Shown here piece by piece: positions 47,427 through 58,043 of a stretch of DNA of 64,000 nt; within the stretch, counting starts at the first letter, position 1, and every line of letters starts with the position of its first letter. A model generated the notes under the pieces. The model did not search any database. It saw only the letters and a program-made list of their open reading frames with translations, and was not told where the DNA came from. Source of the stretch: Pseudomonas protegens. Its GTDB lineage: Bacteria; Pseudomonadota; Gammaproteobacteria; Pseudomonadales; Pseudomonadaceae. The stretch spans positions 1,116,001 through 1,180,000 of the forward strand of contig NZ_CP031396.1 of NCBI RefSeq assembly GCF_003363755.1, given 5' to 3'. A program made the position numbers and the translations under genes.

Positions 47427-49276
47427 ACCTTCTCTTTCTGACTTTCGTATTCCCCCTGATCGGTTTCCTGCTGCTGTCGTTCTCCCGGGGACGCCTCTCG
47501 GAAAACCTCTCGGCCCTGATCGGCGTCGGCTCCATTGGTCTATCGGCCATCGTGGCCGCCTACGTGATCTGGCAATTCAACGTCGCGCCGCCCGAGGGTG
47601 GTCACTACACCCAGGTGCTGTGGCAGTGGATGTCGGTGGACGGTTTCGCGCCGAACTTCGCCCTGTACCTGGATGGTCTGTCCGTGACCATGCTGGGTGT
47701 GGTGGTGGGCGTGGGCTTTTTGATCCACCTGTTCGCGTCCTGGTACATGCGCGGTGAAGCCGGCTACTCGCGCTTCTTCGCCTACACCAACCTGTTTATC
47801 GCCAGCATGCTGTTCCTGGTGCTGGGCGATAACCTGTTGTTCCTGTACTTCGGCTGGGAAGGCGTGGGCCTGTGCTCCTACCTGTTGATCGGTTTCTACT
47901 ACAGCAACCGCAACAACGGTAACGCCGCACTCAAGGCCTTTATCGTCACCCGTATCGGCGACGTGTTCATGGCCATCGGCCTGTTCATTCTGTTCCAACA
48001 GGTGGGCACGCTGAACGTCCAGGAACTGCTGGTGCTGGCACCGCAGAAATTCCAGGCCGGCGACTTCTGGATCACCCTGGCGACCCTGATGCTGCTGGGC
48101 GGCGCCGTGGGCAAATCCGCACAACTGCCGCTGCAGACCTGGCTGGCGGACGCGATGGCCGGTCCGACCCCGGTTTCGGCACTGATCCACGCCGCGACCA
48201 TGGTCACCGCCGGCGTCTACCTGATCGCCCGTACCCACGGTCTGTTCACCCTGGCGCCGGAAGTCCTGCACCTGGTGGGCCTGGTGGGTGGCGTGACCCT
48301 GGTACTGGCCGGCTTCGCCGCGCTGGTGCAGACCGACATCAAGCGGATCCTCGCCTACTCCACCATGAGCCAGATCGGCTACATGTTCCTGGCCCTGGGC
48401 GTTGGCGCCTGGGACGGTGCGATCTTCCACCTGATGACCCACGCCTTCTTCAAGGCCCTGCTGTTCCTGGCTTCCGGTGCGGTGATCGTTGCCTGCCACC
48501 ACGAGCAGAACATCTTCAAAATGGGCGGCCTGTGGAAGAAATTGCCTCTGGCCTACGCCAGCTTCATCGTCGGTGGTGCAGCCCTGGCGGCCCTGCCTCT
48601 GGTGACCGCGGGCTTCTACTCCAAGGACGAGATCCTCTGGGAAGCCTTCGCCAGCGGCAACCACGGCCTGCTGTACGCCGGCCTGGTGGGTGCGTTCATG
48701 ACCTCGCTGTATACCTTCCGCCTGATCTTCATCACCTTCCACGGTGAAGCCAAGACCGAAGCCCACGCCGGCCACGGGATTTCCCACTGGCTGCCGCTGG
48801 TGGTGCTGATCGTGCTGTCCACCGGGATCGGCGCGATGATCACTCCGCCCCTGCATGGTGTACTGCCGCTGAGCGTCGGTCATGCCGGTGGCGAAGCCAA
48901 GCACAGCCTGGAAATCGCCTCGGGCGCCATCGCCCTGGCCGGTATCCTGCTGGCCGCCCTGTTGTTCCTTGGCAAGCGTCGCGTTGTGACCGCCATCGCC
49001 AACAGCGGCATCGGGCGTCTGCTCTCGGCCTGGTGGTTCGCCGCCTGGGGCTTCGACTGGATCTACGACAAACTGTTCGTCAAGCCATACCTGGCCATCA
49101 GCCATGTACTGCGCAAGGACCCGCTCGATCAGACCATCGGTTTGATCCCGCGTATGGCCAAAGGGGGCCACAACTCCCTGAGCCGTACCGAGACCGGTCA
49201 ACTGCGTTGGTACGCCGCCTCGATGGCAGCCGGTGCCGTGCTGGTCATCGGCGCCATTGTGCTGGTAGCGGTCTGA
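47423..49276 (+). CDS. nuoL: NADH-quinone oxidoreductase subunit L
   Basis: A 617-residue antiporter-like proton-pumping subunit at the distal end of the membrane arm. It has about 14 core helices, with the conserved [19 protein letters not shown] (Glu) and [20 protein letters not shown] (helix 7 area with Lys partner nearby), then the long lateral amphipathic helix and a final membrane helix ([20 protein letters not shown]). It follows nuoK with a 4-base overlap and precedes nuoM by 39 bases. Confidence 0.97.
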   Translation: MNLLFLTFVFPLIGFLLLSFSRGRLSENLSALIGVGSIGLSAIVAAYVIWQFNVAPPEGGHYTQVLWQWMSVDGFAPNFALYLDGLSVTMLGVVVGVGFLIHLFASWYMRGEAGYSRFFAYTNLFIASMLFLVLGDNLLFLYFGWEGVGLCSYLLIGFYYSNRNNGNAALKAFIVTRIGDVFMAIGLFILFQQVGTLNVQELLVLAPQKFQAGDFWITLATLMLLGGAVGKSAQLPLQTWLADAMAGPTPVSALIHAATMVTAGVYLIARTHGLFTLAPEVLHLVGLVGGVTLVLAGFAALVQTDIKRILAYSTMSQIGYMFLALGVGAWDGAIFHLMTHAFFKALLFLASGAVIVACHHEQNIFKMGGLWKKLPLAYASFIVGGAALAALPLVTAGFYSKDEILWEAFASGNHGLLYAGLVGAFMTSLYTFRLIFITFHGEAKTEAHAGHGISHWLPLVVLIVLSTGIGAMITPPLHGVLPLSVGHAGGEAKHSLEIASGAIALAGILLAALLFLGKRRVVTAIANSGIGRLLSAWWFAAWGFDWIYDKLFVKPYLAISHVLRKDPLDQTIGLIPRMAKGGHNSLSRTETGQLRWYAASMAAGAVLVIGAIVLVAV

Positions 49277-49315
49277 TATGAACCTTGCGAACTTGCGAAA
49301 GGAATTGAGCCCGTC

Positions 49316-50848
49316 ATGATTCTGCCTTGGCTAATCCTGATCCCCTTCATCGGCGGCCTGCTGTGCTGGCTGGGTGAGCGCTTCGGCGCCACCCTCCCCC
49401 GCTGGATTGCGCTGTTGACCATGACCCTGGAACTCGCTCTCGGCCTCTGGCTGTGGGCCCACGGTAACTATTCATTTGCTCCGGCGCCTGGCGCCGATCC
49501 AACTTGGGCCATCGAGTTCAAGCATGTCTGGATCGAGCGCTTCGGCATCAACGTGCACCTGGCCCTGGACGGTCTGTCGCTGTTGATGATCCTGCTGACC
49601 GGCCTGCTGGGTATCCTCTCGGTACTCTGCTCCTGGAAAGAGATTCAGCGTCACGTGGGCTTCTTCCACCTTAACCTGATGTGGATCCTGGGCGGTGTGG
49701 TCGGCGTGTTCCTCGCGCTGGACCTGTTCATGTTCTTCTTCTTCTGGGAAATGATGCTGGTGCCGATGTACTTCCTCATCGCGCTCTGGGGTCACAGCTC
49801 GGCAGACGGCAAGAAAACCCGGATCTACGCAGCGACCAAGTTCTTCATCTTCACTCAGGCTTCCGGCCTGATCATGCTGGTGGCGATCCTGGGCCTGGTG
49901 CTGGTCAACTTCAACAACACCGGGGTGATCACCTTCGATTACGCCCAGCTGCTGAAGACCAAGATGTCCACCGCCACCGAGTACATCCTGATGCTCGGCT
50001 TCTTCATCGCCTTCGCAGTGAAGCTGCCGGTGGTGCCGTTCCACTCCTGGCTGCCTGACGCTCACGCCCAGGCACCGACCGCCGGTTCCGTGGACCTGGC
50101 GGGTATCCTGTTGAAGACGGCGGCCTATGGCCTGCTGCGTTTCGCCCTGCCGCTGTTCCCCAATGCTTCGGCAGAGTTCGCACCGATCGCCATGACCCTG
50201 GGTCTGATCGGCATCTTCTACGGCGCCTTCCTGGCCTTCGCCCAGACCGACATCAAGCGTCTGATCGCCTTCTCCAGCGTTTCCCACATGGGCTTCGTGC
50301 TGATCGGGATCTACTCCGGCAGCCAGCAGGCCCTGCAGGGCGCGGTGATCCAGATGCTGGCCCACGGTGTTTCGGCAGCCGCGCTGTTTATCCTCAGCGG
50401 CCAGTTGTACGAACGCACCCATACCCGCGACATGCGTGAAATGGGCGGCCTGTGGTCGCGTATCGCCTACCTGCCGGCCATCAGCCTGTTCTTTGCAGCC
50501 GCCTCTCTCGGCCTGCCGGGCACCGGTAACTTCGTCGGCGAGTTCCTGATCCTGATCGGCACCTTCGTCAGCGCGCCATGGATCACTGCGATCGCGACGT
50601 CCGGCCTGGTGTTCGGCTCGGTCTACTCGCTGATCATGATCCACCGTGCCTACTTCGGCCCGTCCAAGTCGGACGCGGTACTGCACGGCATGGATGCTCG
50701 CGAACTGATCATGGTGCTGGGACTGGCGGTACTGCTGATCTACATCGGCGTGTACCCGCAACCGTTCCTCGATACCTCTGCCGCCACCATGCATGGCGTG
50801 CAGCAATGGCTCAGCACCGCCTTCACTCAACTCGCTTCGGCCCGGTAA
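49316..50848 (+). CDS. nuoM: NADH-quinone oxidoreductase subunit M
   Basis: A 510-residue antiporter-like subunit with about 14 helices. The conserved [20 protein letters not shown] (with the pumping Glu), [20 protein letters not shown] and [17 protein letters not shown] segments identify NuoM within the NuoL/M/N family. It is separated from nuoN by 7 bases. Confidence 0.97.
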   Translation: MILPWLILIPFIGGLLCWLGERFGATLPRWIALLTMTLELALGLWLWAHGNYSFAPAPGADPTWAIEFKHVWIERFGINVHLALDGLSLLMILLTGLLGILSVLCSWKEIQRHVGFFHLNLMWILGGVVGVFLALDLFMFFFFWEMMLVPMYFLIALWGHSSADGKKTRIYAATKFFIFTQASGLIMLVAILGLVLVNFNNTGVITFDYAQLLKTKMSTATEYILMLGFFIAFAVKLPVVPFHSWLPDAHAQAPTAGSVDLAGILLKTAAYGLLRFALPLFPNASAEFAPIAMTLGLIGIFYGAFLAFAQTDIKRLIAFSSVSHMGFVLIGIYSGSQQALQGAVIQMLAHGVSAAALFILSGQLYERTHTRDMREMGGLWSRIAYLPAISLFFAAASLGLPGTGNFVGEFLILIGTFVSAPWITAIATSGLVFGSVYSLIMIHRAYFGPSKSDAVLHGMDARELIMVLGLAVLLIYIGVYPQPFLDTSAATMHGVQQWLSTAFTQLASAR

Positions 50849-50855
50849 GAGCGCT

Positions 50856-52319
50856 ATGGACTTTACGATTCAACACTTTATAGCCCTGGCGCCGCTGCTG
50901 ATCACCAGCGCCACCCTTGTGGTGGTGATGCTGGCGATCGCCTGGCGGCGCAACCACGCCCAGACCTTCCTGCTGTCGGTGGCCGGTCTGAACCTGGCAT
51001 TGCTGTCGATTTTCCCGGTGCTGAAAGTGGCACCGCTGGCAGTGACCCCGCTGTTGCAGATCGACCAGTTCGCCTGCCTGTACATGGCCCTGATCCTGGT
51101 GGCCACCCTGGCCTGCGTCACCCTGGCCCACGCCTACCTGGGCGACGGCAGCAGCGGTTACCCGGGCAACCGAGAAGAGCTGTACCTGCTGATCCTGCTG
51201 GCCGCCGCCGGTGGTCTGGTACTGGTCAGCGCGCAGAACCTGGCTGGCCTGTTCATCGGCCTGGAGCTGCTTTCGGTACCGGTCTACGGCCTGGTGGCCT
51301 ATGCCTTCTTCAACAAGCGCTCCCTGGAAGCCGGCATCAAGTACATGGTGCTGTCGGCCGCCGGTTCGGGCTTCCTGTTGTTCGGCATGGCCTTGCTCTA
51401 CGCAGAAGCCGGCAGCCTGAGCTTCAGCGGTATCGGTCAAGCCCTGGCCGCCACTGGGCTGCCAAGCCCGCTGGCGCAACTGGGCCTGGGCATGATGCTG
51501 ATCGGCCTGGCCTTCAAACTGTCGCTGGTGCCTTTCCACCTGTGGACTCCGGACGTCTACGAAGGCGCCCCGGCCCCGGTCGCCGCCTTCCTGGCCACCG
51601 CCAGCAAGGTAGCGGTGTTCGCGGTACTGGTGCGTCTGTTCCAGCTGTCGCCAGTGGCCAGCAGCGGTGTCCTGAGCAACGTGCTGACCGTGATCGCCAT
51701 CGCCTCGATCCTGGTGGGCAACCTGTTGGCGCTGACCCAGAGCAACCTCAAGCGTCTGCTGGGTTACTCGTCCATCGCTCACTTCGGCTACCTGCTGATC
51801 GCCCTGGTGGCGAGCAAGGGCCTGGCCATGGAAGCCATCGGCGTGTACCTGGTCACCTACGTGATCACCAGCCTTGGCGCCTTCGGTGTGATCACCCTGA
51901 TGTCTTCGCCGTACAAAGGCCGTGATGCCGACGCCCTGTACGAGTACCGCGGCCTGTTCTGGCGCCGTCCGTACCTGACCGCCGTCCTCACCGTGATGAT
52001 GCTGTCCCTGGCCGGTATCCCACTGACCGCAGGCTTCATCGGCAAGTTCTACATCATCGCTACCGGTGTCGAAGCGCACCAATGGTGGCTGGTCGGTTCC
52101 CTGGTCATGGGCAGCGCCATCGGCGTCTTCTACTACCTGCGAGTGATGGTCACCCTGTACCTGATCGAACCGAACCTGCGTCGCGTCGATGCCCAACTGC
52201 ACTGGGAACAGAAAGCCGGTGGCGTCATGCTGCTGGCCATCGCGGTCCTGGCGTTCTTCCTCGGCGTATACCCACAGCCGCTGCTGACCCTGGTCCAGCA
52301 CTCCGGCCTGGCGGGTTGA
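50856..52319 (+). CDS. nuoN: NADH-quinone oxidoreductase subunit N
   Basis: A 487-residue antiporter-like subunit. Conserved stretches include [40 protein letters not shown] and [18 protein letters not shown]. The start [15 protein letters not shown] is the conserved one; an in-frame opening 21 codons upstream falls inside nuoM. It is the last gene of nuoA-N, with a terminator just after. All thirteen genes are complete, with no frameshift. Confidence 0.97.
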   Translation: MDFTIQHFIALAPLLITSATLVVVMLAIAWRRNHAQTFLLSVAGLNLALLSIFPVLKVAPLAVTPLLQIDQFACLYMALILVATLACVTLAHAYLGDGSSGYPGNREELYLLILLAAAGGLVLVSAQNLAGLFIGLELLSVPVYGLVAYAFFNKRSLEAGIKYMVLSAAGSGFLLFGMALLYAEAGSLSFSGIGQALAATGLPSPLAQLGLGMMLIGLAFKLSLVPFHLWTPDVYEGAPAPVAAFLATASKVAVFAVLVRLFQLSPVASSGVLSNVLTVIAIASILVGNLLALTQSNLKRLLGYSSIAHFGYLLIALVASKGLAMEAIGVYLVTYVITSLGAFGVITLMSSPYKGRDADALYEYRGLFWRRPYLTAVLTVMMLSLAGIPLTAGFIGKFYIIATGVEAHQWWLVGSLVMGSAIGVFYYLRVMVTLYLIEPNLRRVDAQLHWEQKAGGVMLLAIAVLAFFLGVYPQPLLTLVQHSGLAG

Positions 52320-52346
52320 TCGCTTAGGTTTCAACGCAACAAACAG

Positions 52347-52370
52347 AACGGCACCTTCGGGTGCCGTTTT
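52347..52370 (+). terminator. Intrinsic terminator of the nuo operon
   Basis: AACGGCACC and GGTGCCGTT form a perfect 9-pair stem closed by a TTCG tetraloop, ending in TTTT. Confidence 0.92.
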
Positions 52371-52536
52371 GCATTTCAGGGCCCTGCCCTCCCCTCTTCC
52401 CAGCGAAACTCGGAATCGCCCTTCCTGTCACGTCGGCCCGCTCCGACATTCAGCCCAATGCCGCAGGCATAGACTGTTGCCAGATCAAACGCGGCGCTCA
52501 GCGGGCCTTGACCAAAGCTGCAGCGTCATCCAGTCT

Positions 52537-52553
52537 ATACGCAGGAAGCGTAT
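52537..52553 (+). promoter_or_regulatory. Inverted repeat framing the higB2 ribosome site
   Basis: ATACGC-AGGAA-GCGTAT is a dyad of 6-base arms whose 5-base loop is the Shine-Dalgarno AGGAA, ending 3 bases before the higB2 ATG. It may be the HigA operator, an RNA hairpin limiting toxin translation, or both. A TTGACC box at 52508-52513 could be a -35 element, but spacing to any -10 here is long. Confidence 0.5.
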
Positions 52554-52556
52554 GAA

Positions 52557-52907
52557 ATGAATGCTCTGTTTATTGAACTACCGGCATTTGCACGATACCG
52601 AAAGGACTTCCTTGACGACGAGCTGTTCTGCGAACTGCAGATCGAGTTGCTGCGCCACCCGCACGCAGGGGTTCTGATTCAGGGCACTGGCGGCTTGCGC
52701 AAGATGCGTTTTGTCGATGAGCGACGCAACAAGGGCAGGCGTGGCGGGCTGAGGGTGATCTATTACTGGTGGTCCGGAGGGGCGCAGTTCTGGCTCTTCA
52801 CCCTGTTCGACAAGGAGCAGATGGACGACCTGCTACCGCAGCAGCGACAACAGCTCAAACAACTGCTGGAACGTGAAATCGAGGCCAGAAGACATGACCA
52901 AACGTGA
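52557..52907 (+). CDS. higB2: Type II toxin HigB2 (RelE/HigB family)
   Basis: A 116-residue small basic protein of the RelE-like HigB2 branch. The signature is the IQGTGGLRKMRF strand and the RRGGLRVIYYWW strand, closely resembling Vibrio cholerae HigB2, a ribosome-dependent mRNA interferase. The C-terminal helix is charged and lies inside the antitoxin start region. The toxin gene is first and the antitoxin second, as in all higBA loci, with a 14-base overlap. Codon use is slightly less biased than in neighbouring nuo genes, in keeping with an accessory origin. Confidence 0.88.
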   Translation: MNALFIELPAFARYRKDFLDDELFCELQIELLRHPHAGVLIQGTGGLRKMRFVDERRNKGRRGGLRVIYYWWSGGAQFWLFTLFDKEQMDDLLPQQRQQLKQLLEREIEARRHDQT

Positions 52908-53211
52908 CATCTTTTCCGAACTGGTAGAAGGCATCGACGCCCTCACCCAGGAACGCCAGGGCAAGATCACCCTGCGCAGCCATAAAGTGAAGCTGGACAA
53001 ACTGCCCCCCATCACTGCCACCGAGGTGATGAACATCCGCCAGCAACTCAACCTCTCGCGCTCAGTATTCGCCATGTACCTGCGGACCAACACCCGTACC
53101 CTGGAAAACTGGGAACAAGGCCGCGCCACACCCAACGCCCAGGCCACGACCTTGATGCGCCTGGTGGAACGCTACCCGGACACAGTGGAGCGCCTCGCCT
53201 CGCTGGCCTGA
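52894..53211 (+). CDS. higA2: Antitoxin HigA2 (helix-turn-helix)
   Basis: A 105-residue antitoxin. The N-terminal segment (MTKRDIFSELVEGIDAL) is the likely toxin-binding region, and the C-terminal Xre/MqsA-like helix-turn-helix covers MNIRQQLNLSRSVFAMYL and RTLENWEQGRATPNAQA, matching the V. cholerae HigA2 pattern. It should repress its own operon. The start at 52894 overlaps the higB2 3' end by 14 bases, so it is translated from the same mRNA. A bidirectional terminator follows. Confidence 0.88.
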   Translation: MTKRDIFSELVEGIDALTQERQGKITLRSHKVKLDKLPPITATEVMNIRQQLNLSRSVFAMYLRTNTRTLENWEQGRATPNAQATTLMRLVERYPDTVERLASLA

Positions 53212-53229
53212 TCCGGCACTGTTCGAAGG

Positions 53230-53266
53230 GCAACAAAAAACCCGCACCAGGCGGGTTTCTTGTTGC
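53230..53266. terminator. Bidirectional terminator between higA2 and cysS
   Basis: GCAACAA-A-AAACCCGC pairs with GCGGGTTT-C-TTGTTGC, a long stem with one mismatch and a 5-base loop. The A and T runs in the arms serve convergent transcripts. Confidence 0.88.
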
Positions 53267-53279
53267 AGCAAACGCCAGC

Positions 53280-54662
53280 TTAGTCAGCCAGGCGCCAGGT
53301 CGTACCGCCCTTGCCGTCTTCCAGAATCACGCCCATGGCGGTGATCTGATCGCGAATACGGTCGGACTCAGCCCAATCCTTGTTGGCACGGGCTGCCAGA
53401 CGGGCCTGGATCAGCGCCTCGACCTGTGCCCCATCGACCCGACCTTCAGCACCGGCCTGCAGGAAGTCATCGGCTTCCAGTTGCAGCACGCCCAGCACGC
53501 TGGCCAGCTCTTTCAGACGCGCTGCCAGACCCGCCGCCGCATCGATATCGCTCTCACGCAGGCGGTTGATCTCACGCACCATCTCGAACAGTACGGCACA
53601 GGCTTCCGGAGTACCGAAGTCGTCGTTCATCACCTGGGTGAAACGTTCGACGAAGACTTCGCCACCGGCCGGAGCGACCTTTGGCAGACCCTTGAGCGCG
53701 TGATAGAAACGCTCCAGCGCGCCCTTGGCGTCCTTGAGGTTGTCTTCCGAGTAGTTGATGGCGCTGCGGTAGTGGCTGGCCACCAGCAGATAACGCACCA
53801 CTTCTGGATGGTACTTGTCGAGCACGTCGCGAATGGTGAAGAAGTTGTTCAAGGACTTGGACATCTTCTCGCCATTGATGCGGATCATGCCGCAGTGCAT
53901 CCAGGCATTGGCGTAGGTCTTGCCGGTCGCCGCCTCGCTCTGGGCAATCTCGTTCTCGTGGTGCGGGAACTCCAGATCGCTGCCACCGCCGTGAATGTCG
54001 AAGGTCTCACCCAGGCAGCAGGTGGACATCACCGAGCACTCGATATGCCAGCCCGGACGACCAGCCCCCCACGGCGACTCCCAGCTTGGCTCGCCCGGTT
54101 TGGCGGCTTTCCACAGCACGAAGTCCAGCGGGTCCTGCTTCGACTCATCCACTTCGATCCGCGCACCGATGCGCAGGTCTTCGATCTTCTTGCGCGACAG
54201 CTTGCCATAGCCCATGAACTTACCGACGCGGTAGTACACGTCGCCATTGCCCGGAGCGTAGGCATAACCCTTGTCGATCAGGGTCTGGATCATCGCGTGC
54301 ATGCCAGGGATATGGTCGGTGGCCCGCGGCTCCATGTCCGGCTTGCGGATATTCAACCGCGCCTCGTCCTCGTGCATCGCCGCGATCATACGCTCGGTCA
54401 AGGCCTCGAAGGACTCACCGTTCTCATTGGCACGATTGATGATCTTGTCATCGATATCGGTGATGTTGCGCACGTACGTCAGGTCATAACCGCTAAAACG
54501 CAGCCAGCGGGTAATCAGGTCGAAGGCCACCATGCTGCGGCCGTGCCCAAGGTGGCAATAGTCGTACACGGTCATGCCGCACACGTACATGCGCACCTTG
54601 TTGCCATCCAAAGGCTTGAAGACTTCTTTGCTCTTGGTGAGCGTGTTGTAGATCGTTAGCAC
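53280..54662 (-). CDS. cysS: Cysteinyl-tRNA synthetase
   Basis: A 460-residue class I synthetase. The HIGH-type motif is CHLGHGRS, the KMSKS motif is EKMSKSLNN, and the zinc ligands are Cys of CGMTVYDY, the CC of STCCLGE and the HH of FPHHENE. The C-terminal domain reads the anticodon of tRNA-Cys. It follows glnS after only 18 bases on the same strand, so the two are likely one operon. It ends 13 bases before the shared terminator with higA2. Confidence 0.97.
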   Translation of the reverse strand: MLTIYNTLTKSKEVFKPLDGNKVRMYVCGMTVYDYCHLGHGRSMVAFDLITRWLRFSGYDLTYVRNITDIDDKIINRANENGESFEALTERMIAAMHEDEARLNIRKPDMEPRATDHIPGMHAMIQTLIDKGYAYAPGNGDVYYRVGKFMGYGKLSRKKIEDLRIGARIEVDESKQDPLDFVLWKAAKPGEPSWESPWGAGRPGWHIECSVMSTCCLGETFDIHGGGSDLEFPHHENEIAQSEAATGKTYANAWMHCGMIRINGEKMSKSLNNFFTIRDVLDKYHPEVVRYLLVASHYRSAINYSEDNLKDAKGALERFYHALKGLPKVAPAGGEVFVERFTQVMNDDFGTPEACAVLFEMVREINRLRESDIDAAAGLAARLKELASVLGVLQLEADDFLQAGAEGRVDGAQVEALIQARLAARANKDWAESDRIRDQITAMGVILEDGKGGTTWRLAD

Positions 54663-54680
54663 GTTAGTTCCTTGACTGAA

Positions 54681-56381
54681 TCACTGACCCCAGGAGTCGC
54701 GCAGGGTCACGGTACGGTTGAATACCGGAGCACCGGGTTTCGAGTCCTTGATATCCGCGCAGAAGTAGCCTTCGCGCTCGAACTGGAAACGGTCTTCCGG
54801 CTGTGCGTTGCCCAGCGAGGGTTCGGCACGACAACCAGTGAGCACTTGCAGGGAGTCAGGGTTGATGTTGTCCAGGAAACTCGCGCTGTCCTCGGCCCTC
54901 TCCGGGTTCGGAGAACGGAACAGACGATCGTACAGGCGCACTTCGCACTCGACGCTGGCGGCAGCCGGCACCCAGTGGATCACGCCCTTGACCTTGCGGC
55001 CTTCAGGGTTTTTGCCCAGGGTGTCCGGATCGTAGGAGCAACGCAGCTCGACGATATTGCCCTCGGCATCCTTGATCGCTTCGTCGGCACGGATCACGTA
55101 GCTGCCGCGCAGCCGCACTTCACCGTTGGGCTCCAGGCGCTTGTAGCCCTTTGGCGGCTCTTCCATGAAGTCATCACGGTCGATGTAGATTTCACGGGCG
55201 AACGGCAGCTTGCGCACGCCCAGTTCTTCTTTCTGCGGATGACGCGGCAGTTCGAGGTTCTCGACCTGGTCTTCCGGGTAGTTGGTGATCACGACTTTCA
55301 ACGGACGCAGCACGCACATGGCGCGCGGGGCATTCGCGTCGAGGTCCTGGCGGATGCTGAATTCCAGCATGCCGTAATCGACTACGCCGTCGGAGCGGTT
55401 GGTGCCAACCATCTCGCAGAAGTTGCGGATCGATGCCGGGGTGTAGCCGCGGCGGCGGAAGCCCGACAGGGTCGACATGCGCGGATCGTCCCAACCATTC
55501 ACGTGCTGCTCGTCCACCAGTTGCTTGAGCTTGCGCTTGCTGGTGATGGTGTAGTTCAGGTTCAGGCGGCTGAATTCGTACTGACGCGGGTGCGCCGGCA
55601 CCGGCAAGTGCTCGAGGAACCATTCGTACAGCGGACGGTGGCTTTCGAATTCCAGGGTGCAGATCGAATGGGTGATGCCTTCGATGGCGTCCGACTGACC
55701 GTGGGTGAAGTCGTAGTTGGGGTAGATGCACCACTTGTCACCGGTCTGGTGGTGATGGGCATGGCGGATGCGATACATGATCGGGTCGCGCAGGTTCATG
55801 TTCGGCGAGGCCATGTCGATCTTGGCCCGCAGCACCCGTGCACCGTCCGGGAATTCGCCGGCACGCATGCGGGCGAACCAGTCCAGGTTCTCTTCAACCG
55901 AACGCTCGCGGAACGGGCTGTTCTTGCCCGCTTCGGTGAGGCTACCGCGGTACTCCCTGGCTTGCTCGGGAGTCAGGTCGCAGACGTAGGCCTTGCCTGC
56001 CTTGATCAGTTCCACGGCCCAGTCGTGCAATTGGTCGAAATATTGCGAGGCATAGCGCACTTCACCGGACCACTCAAAGCCCAGCCACTTGACGTCGCTT
56101 TCGATGGCGTCGATGTACTCCTGGTCTTCCTTGGCCGGGTTGGTGTCGTCAAAGCGCAGGTGGGTGACACCACCGAACTCCTGAGCCAGGCCGAAATTCA
56201 CGCAGATCGACTTGGCGTGACCGATGTGCAGGTAACCGTTGGGCTCCGGAGGGAAGCGGGTCACGATCTGTGTGTGCTTACCCGAGTCCAGGTCCGCCTG
56301 GATGATCGGGCGCAGGAAGTTGACCGGTACGGCCGGTCCAGTCTTGGAATTCGAGGTAGGGTCGACAGTGGGCTTGCTCAT
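54681..56381 (-). CDS. glnS: Glutaminyl-tRNA synthetase
   Basis: A 566-residue class I synthetase. The HIGH motif is in [15 protein letters not shown], the KMSKS-like element is [11 protein letters not shown], and the C-terminal beta-barrel domains bind the anticodon. The start [15 protein letters not shown] has AAGGA nearby; the open frame extends 42 codons upstream without conservation. Pseudomonas has its own GlnRS, so charging of tRNA-Gln is direct here, in addition to any GatCAB route used for Asn. Confidence 0.97.
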   Translation of the reverse strand: MSKPTVDPTSNSKTGPAVPVNFLRPIIQADLDSGKHTQIVTRFPPEPNGYLHIGHAKSICVNFGLAQEFGGVTHLRFDDTNPAKEDQEYIDAIESDVKWLGFEWSGEVRYASQYFDQLHDWAVELIKAGKAYVCDLTPEQAREYRGSLTEAGKNSPFRERSVEENLDWFARMRAGEFPDGARVLRAKIDMASPNMNLRDPIMYRIRHAHHHQTGDKWCIYPNYDFTHGQSDAIEGITHSICTLEFESHRPLYEWFLEHLPVPAHPRQYEFSRLNLNYTITSKRKLKQLVDEQHVNGWDDPRMSTLSGFRRRGYTPASIRNFCEMVGTNRSDGVVDYGMLEFSIRQDLDANAPRAMCVLRPLKVVITNYPEDQVENLELPRHPQKEELGVRKLPFAREIYIDRDDFMEEPPKGYKRLEPNGEVRLRGSYVIRADEAIKDAEGNIVELRCSYDPDTLGKNPEGRKVKGVIHWVPAAASVECEVRLYDRLFRSPNPERAEDSASFLDNINPDSLQVLTGCRAEPSLGNAQPEDRFQFEREGYFCADIKDSKPGAPVFNRTVTLRDSWGQ

Positions 56382-56651
56382 AGGATCCTTGAACGTACAA
56401 GTGCGCGGCCGGGTGCGGCCTGATAAATCAAAACGAGTATCATAGCCGATGCTGTCAAGTGCCTGACAGAGCGCAGCTTTAAAACTGCGGCTATTAATAG
56501 CGTGCAAGTGAAAAAACAGCCTCGAAATTCATGGCGGTCACGCTAAACTGCGCTCCTTGGCTGCAGGATGGCCAAATCGGTGCGGACCGCATGCGTGCCC
56601 CGCCACCCAGGATTTTCTTGAAAACGCTTCTCCTTATAAAGAGTACCGACC
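56382..56651. promoter_or_regulatory. glnS-ppiB divergent intergenic region
   Basis: No gene is seen. A perfect dyad CTGTCA-N6-TGACAG lies at 56452-56469, 71 bases upstream of glnS. Leftwards, a TATGAT box (56444-56439) could be a glnS -10, but no matching -35 sits at normal distance. The dyad may be an operator. ppiB has an AAAGAG ribosome site. Confidence 0.35.
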
Positions 56652-57155
56652 ATGACCCAAGTCAAACTGACCACCAACCACGGCGAGATCGTGCTGGAAT
56701 TGAACGCCGAGAAAGCCCCGTTGACCGTGGCCAACTTCGTCGAATACGTGAAAGCCGGGCACTACGAGAACACCGTGTTTCACCGCGTCATCGGTAACTT
56801 CATGATCCAGGGCGGCGGCTTCGAACCTGGCATGAAAGAAAAGAAAGACAAGCGTCCAAGCATCCAGAACGAAGCGGACAACGGCCTTTCCAACGACAAG
56901 TACACCGTCGCCATGGCCCGTACCATGGAGCCGCATTCGGCCTCCGCGCAGTTCTTCATCAACGTCGCCGACAACAGCTTCCTCAACCACAGCGGCAAGA
57001 CCGTTCAAGGCTGGGGCTACGCAGTATTCGGTAAAGTGATCGCCGGCACTGAAGTGGTCGACAAGATCAAAGGCGTGGCCACCACCATGAAATCCGGCCA
57101 CCAGGACGTACCCGCAGAAGACGTGATCATCGAGAAAGCCGAGATCATTGAGTGA
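56652..57155 (+). CDS. ppiB: Peptidyl-prolyl cis-trans isomerase B (cyclophilin)
   Basis: A 167-residue cytoplasmic cyclophilin with no signal peptide. Active-site residues sit in [19 protein letters not shown] (Arg, Phe and Gln of the catalytic pocket) and [16 protein letters not shown]. It catalyses proline isomerisation during folding. It starts [18 protein letters not shown] and overlaps lpxH by 4 bases, an association common in gamma-proteobacteria. Confidence 0.96.
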   Translation: MTQVKLTTNHGEIVLELNAEKAPLTVANFVEYVKAGHYENTVFHRVIGNFMIQGGGFEPGMKEKKDKRPSIQNEADNGLSNDKYTVAMARTMEPHSASAQFFINVADNSFLNHSGKTVQGWGYAVFGKVIAGTEVVDKIKGVATTMKSGHQDVPAEDVIIEKAEIIE

Positions 57156-57904
57156 TACTGCTGATTTCAGATTTGCATCTGGAAGAGGAACGCCCGGACA
57201 TTACCCGGGCGTTTCTGGATTTACTCGGTGGGCGCGCCCGCGCCGCCGAGGCGCTGTACATCCTCGGGGACTTCTTCGAGGTATGGATCGGCGACGATGC
57301 CATGACCCCCTACCAGCTTTCCATTTGCCAGGCACTGCGCGAACTCAGCGACAGCGGTACCCAGGTCTTCCTGATGCATGGCAATCGCGACTTCATGCTC
57401 GGCCAGGCCTTTTGCAAGGCAGCCGGCGCCACCCTGCTCAAGGACCCCAGCGTCGTCGACTTCTACGGTGAGCCGGTACTGCTGATGCACGGCGACAGCC
57501 TGTGCACCCGCGACGAAGCCTACATGCGCATGCGTCGTTACCTGCGCAACCCGTTGAGCCTGTGGATTCTGCGGCACCTGCCCTTGCGCACCCGGCGCAA
57601 GCTGGCGCGCAAGCTGCGCAACGAAAGCCGCGCCCAGACGCGCATGAAAGCCAACGACATTGTCGATGTGACCCCGGACGAAATACCGCGGGTCATGCGC
57701 GAACATGGAGTGGGCACCCTGGTTCATGGCCATACCCACCGCCCGGCGATCCACAAGTTGCAGATTGGCCAACAGGCCGCCAAACGCATCGTGCTGGGGG
57801 ACTGGGATCGACAGGGCTGGGCATTGCAGGTGGACGAGCAGGGTTTCCAACTGGCTGCGTTCGATTTCGTACCCACGCAGCTGGCGTTGCCCGGTTCGTC
57901 CTGA
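57152..57904 (+). CDS. lpxH: UDP-2,3-diacylglucosamine diphosphatase LpxH (GTG start)
   Basis: A 250-residue calcineurin-like metallophosphatase of lipid A synthesis that hydrolyses UDP-2,3-diacylglucosamine to lipid X and UMP. Metal-binding motifs are [33 protein letters not shown] and the final GHTHRP. The GTG start overlaps the ppiB stop (GTGA). The insertion [20 protein letters not shown] forms the lipid-gripping lobe. It is followed by a REP cluster. Confidence 0.96.
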   Translation: MILLISDLHLEEERPDITRAFLDLLGGRARAAEALYILGDFFEVWIGDDAMTPYQLSICQALRELSDSGTQVFLMHGNRDFMLGQAFCKAAGATLLKDPSVVDFYGEPVLLMHGDSLCTRDEAYMRMRRYLRNPLSLWILRHLPLRTRRKLARKLRNESRAQTRMKANDIVDVTPDEIPRVMREHGVGTLVHGHTHRPAIHKLQIGQQAAKRIVLGDWDRQGWALQVDEQGFQLAAFDFVPTQLALPGSS

Positions 57905-57907
57905 ACA

Positions 57908-58032
57908 GACGCCTTCGCTGGCAAGTAGCCCCTACAACAAATGCCCCACCGTAGGAGCCGGCTTGCCGGCGAAGTGGCCAGCAAGCCTTGCATCGCCCTT
58001 ACGGACGCCTTCGCTGGCAAGCCAGCTCATAC
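57908..58032. repeat. REP cluster between convergent lpxH and emrB
   Basis: Three REP copies: an inverted one at 57908-57935 (CCTTCGCTGGCAAG...CCCCTAC), a direct one at 57951-57976 (GTAGGAGCCGGCTTGCCGGC), and an inverted, diverged one at 58003-58032 (CCTTCGCTGGCAAGCCAGCT). They fill the gap between tail-to-tail genes, like the pair at 10.4 kb. Confidence 0.85.
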
Positions 58033-58043
58033 GACAATGGGCA

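Noticed and set aside
52508..52541. A standard sigma-70 promoter for higB2 from TTGACC
   Set aside because: The nearest -10-like sequence is 19-21 bases away, outside the normal range, so I did not call a promoter.
56439..56458. glnS promoter from TTGACA and TATGAT
   Set aside because: Read leftwards the two boxes are only 8 bases apart, too close to act as a -35/-10 pair.
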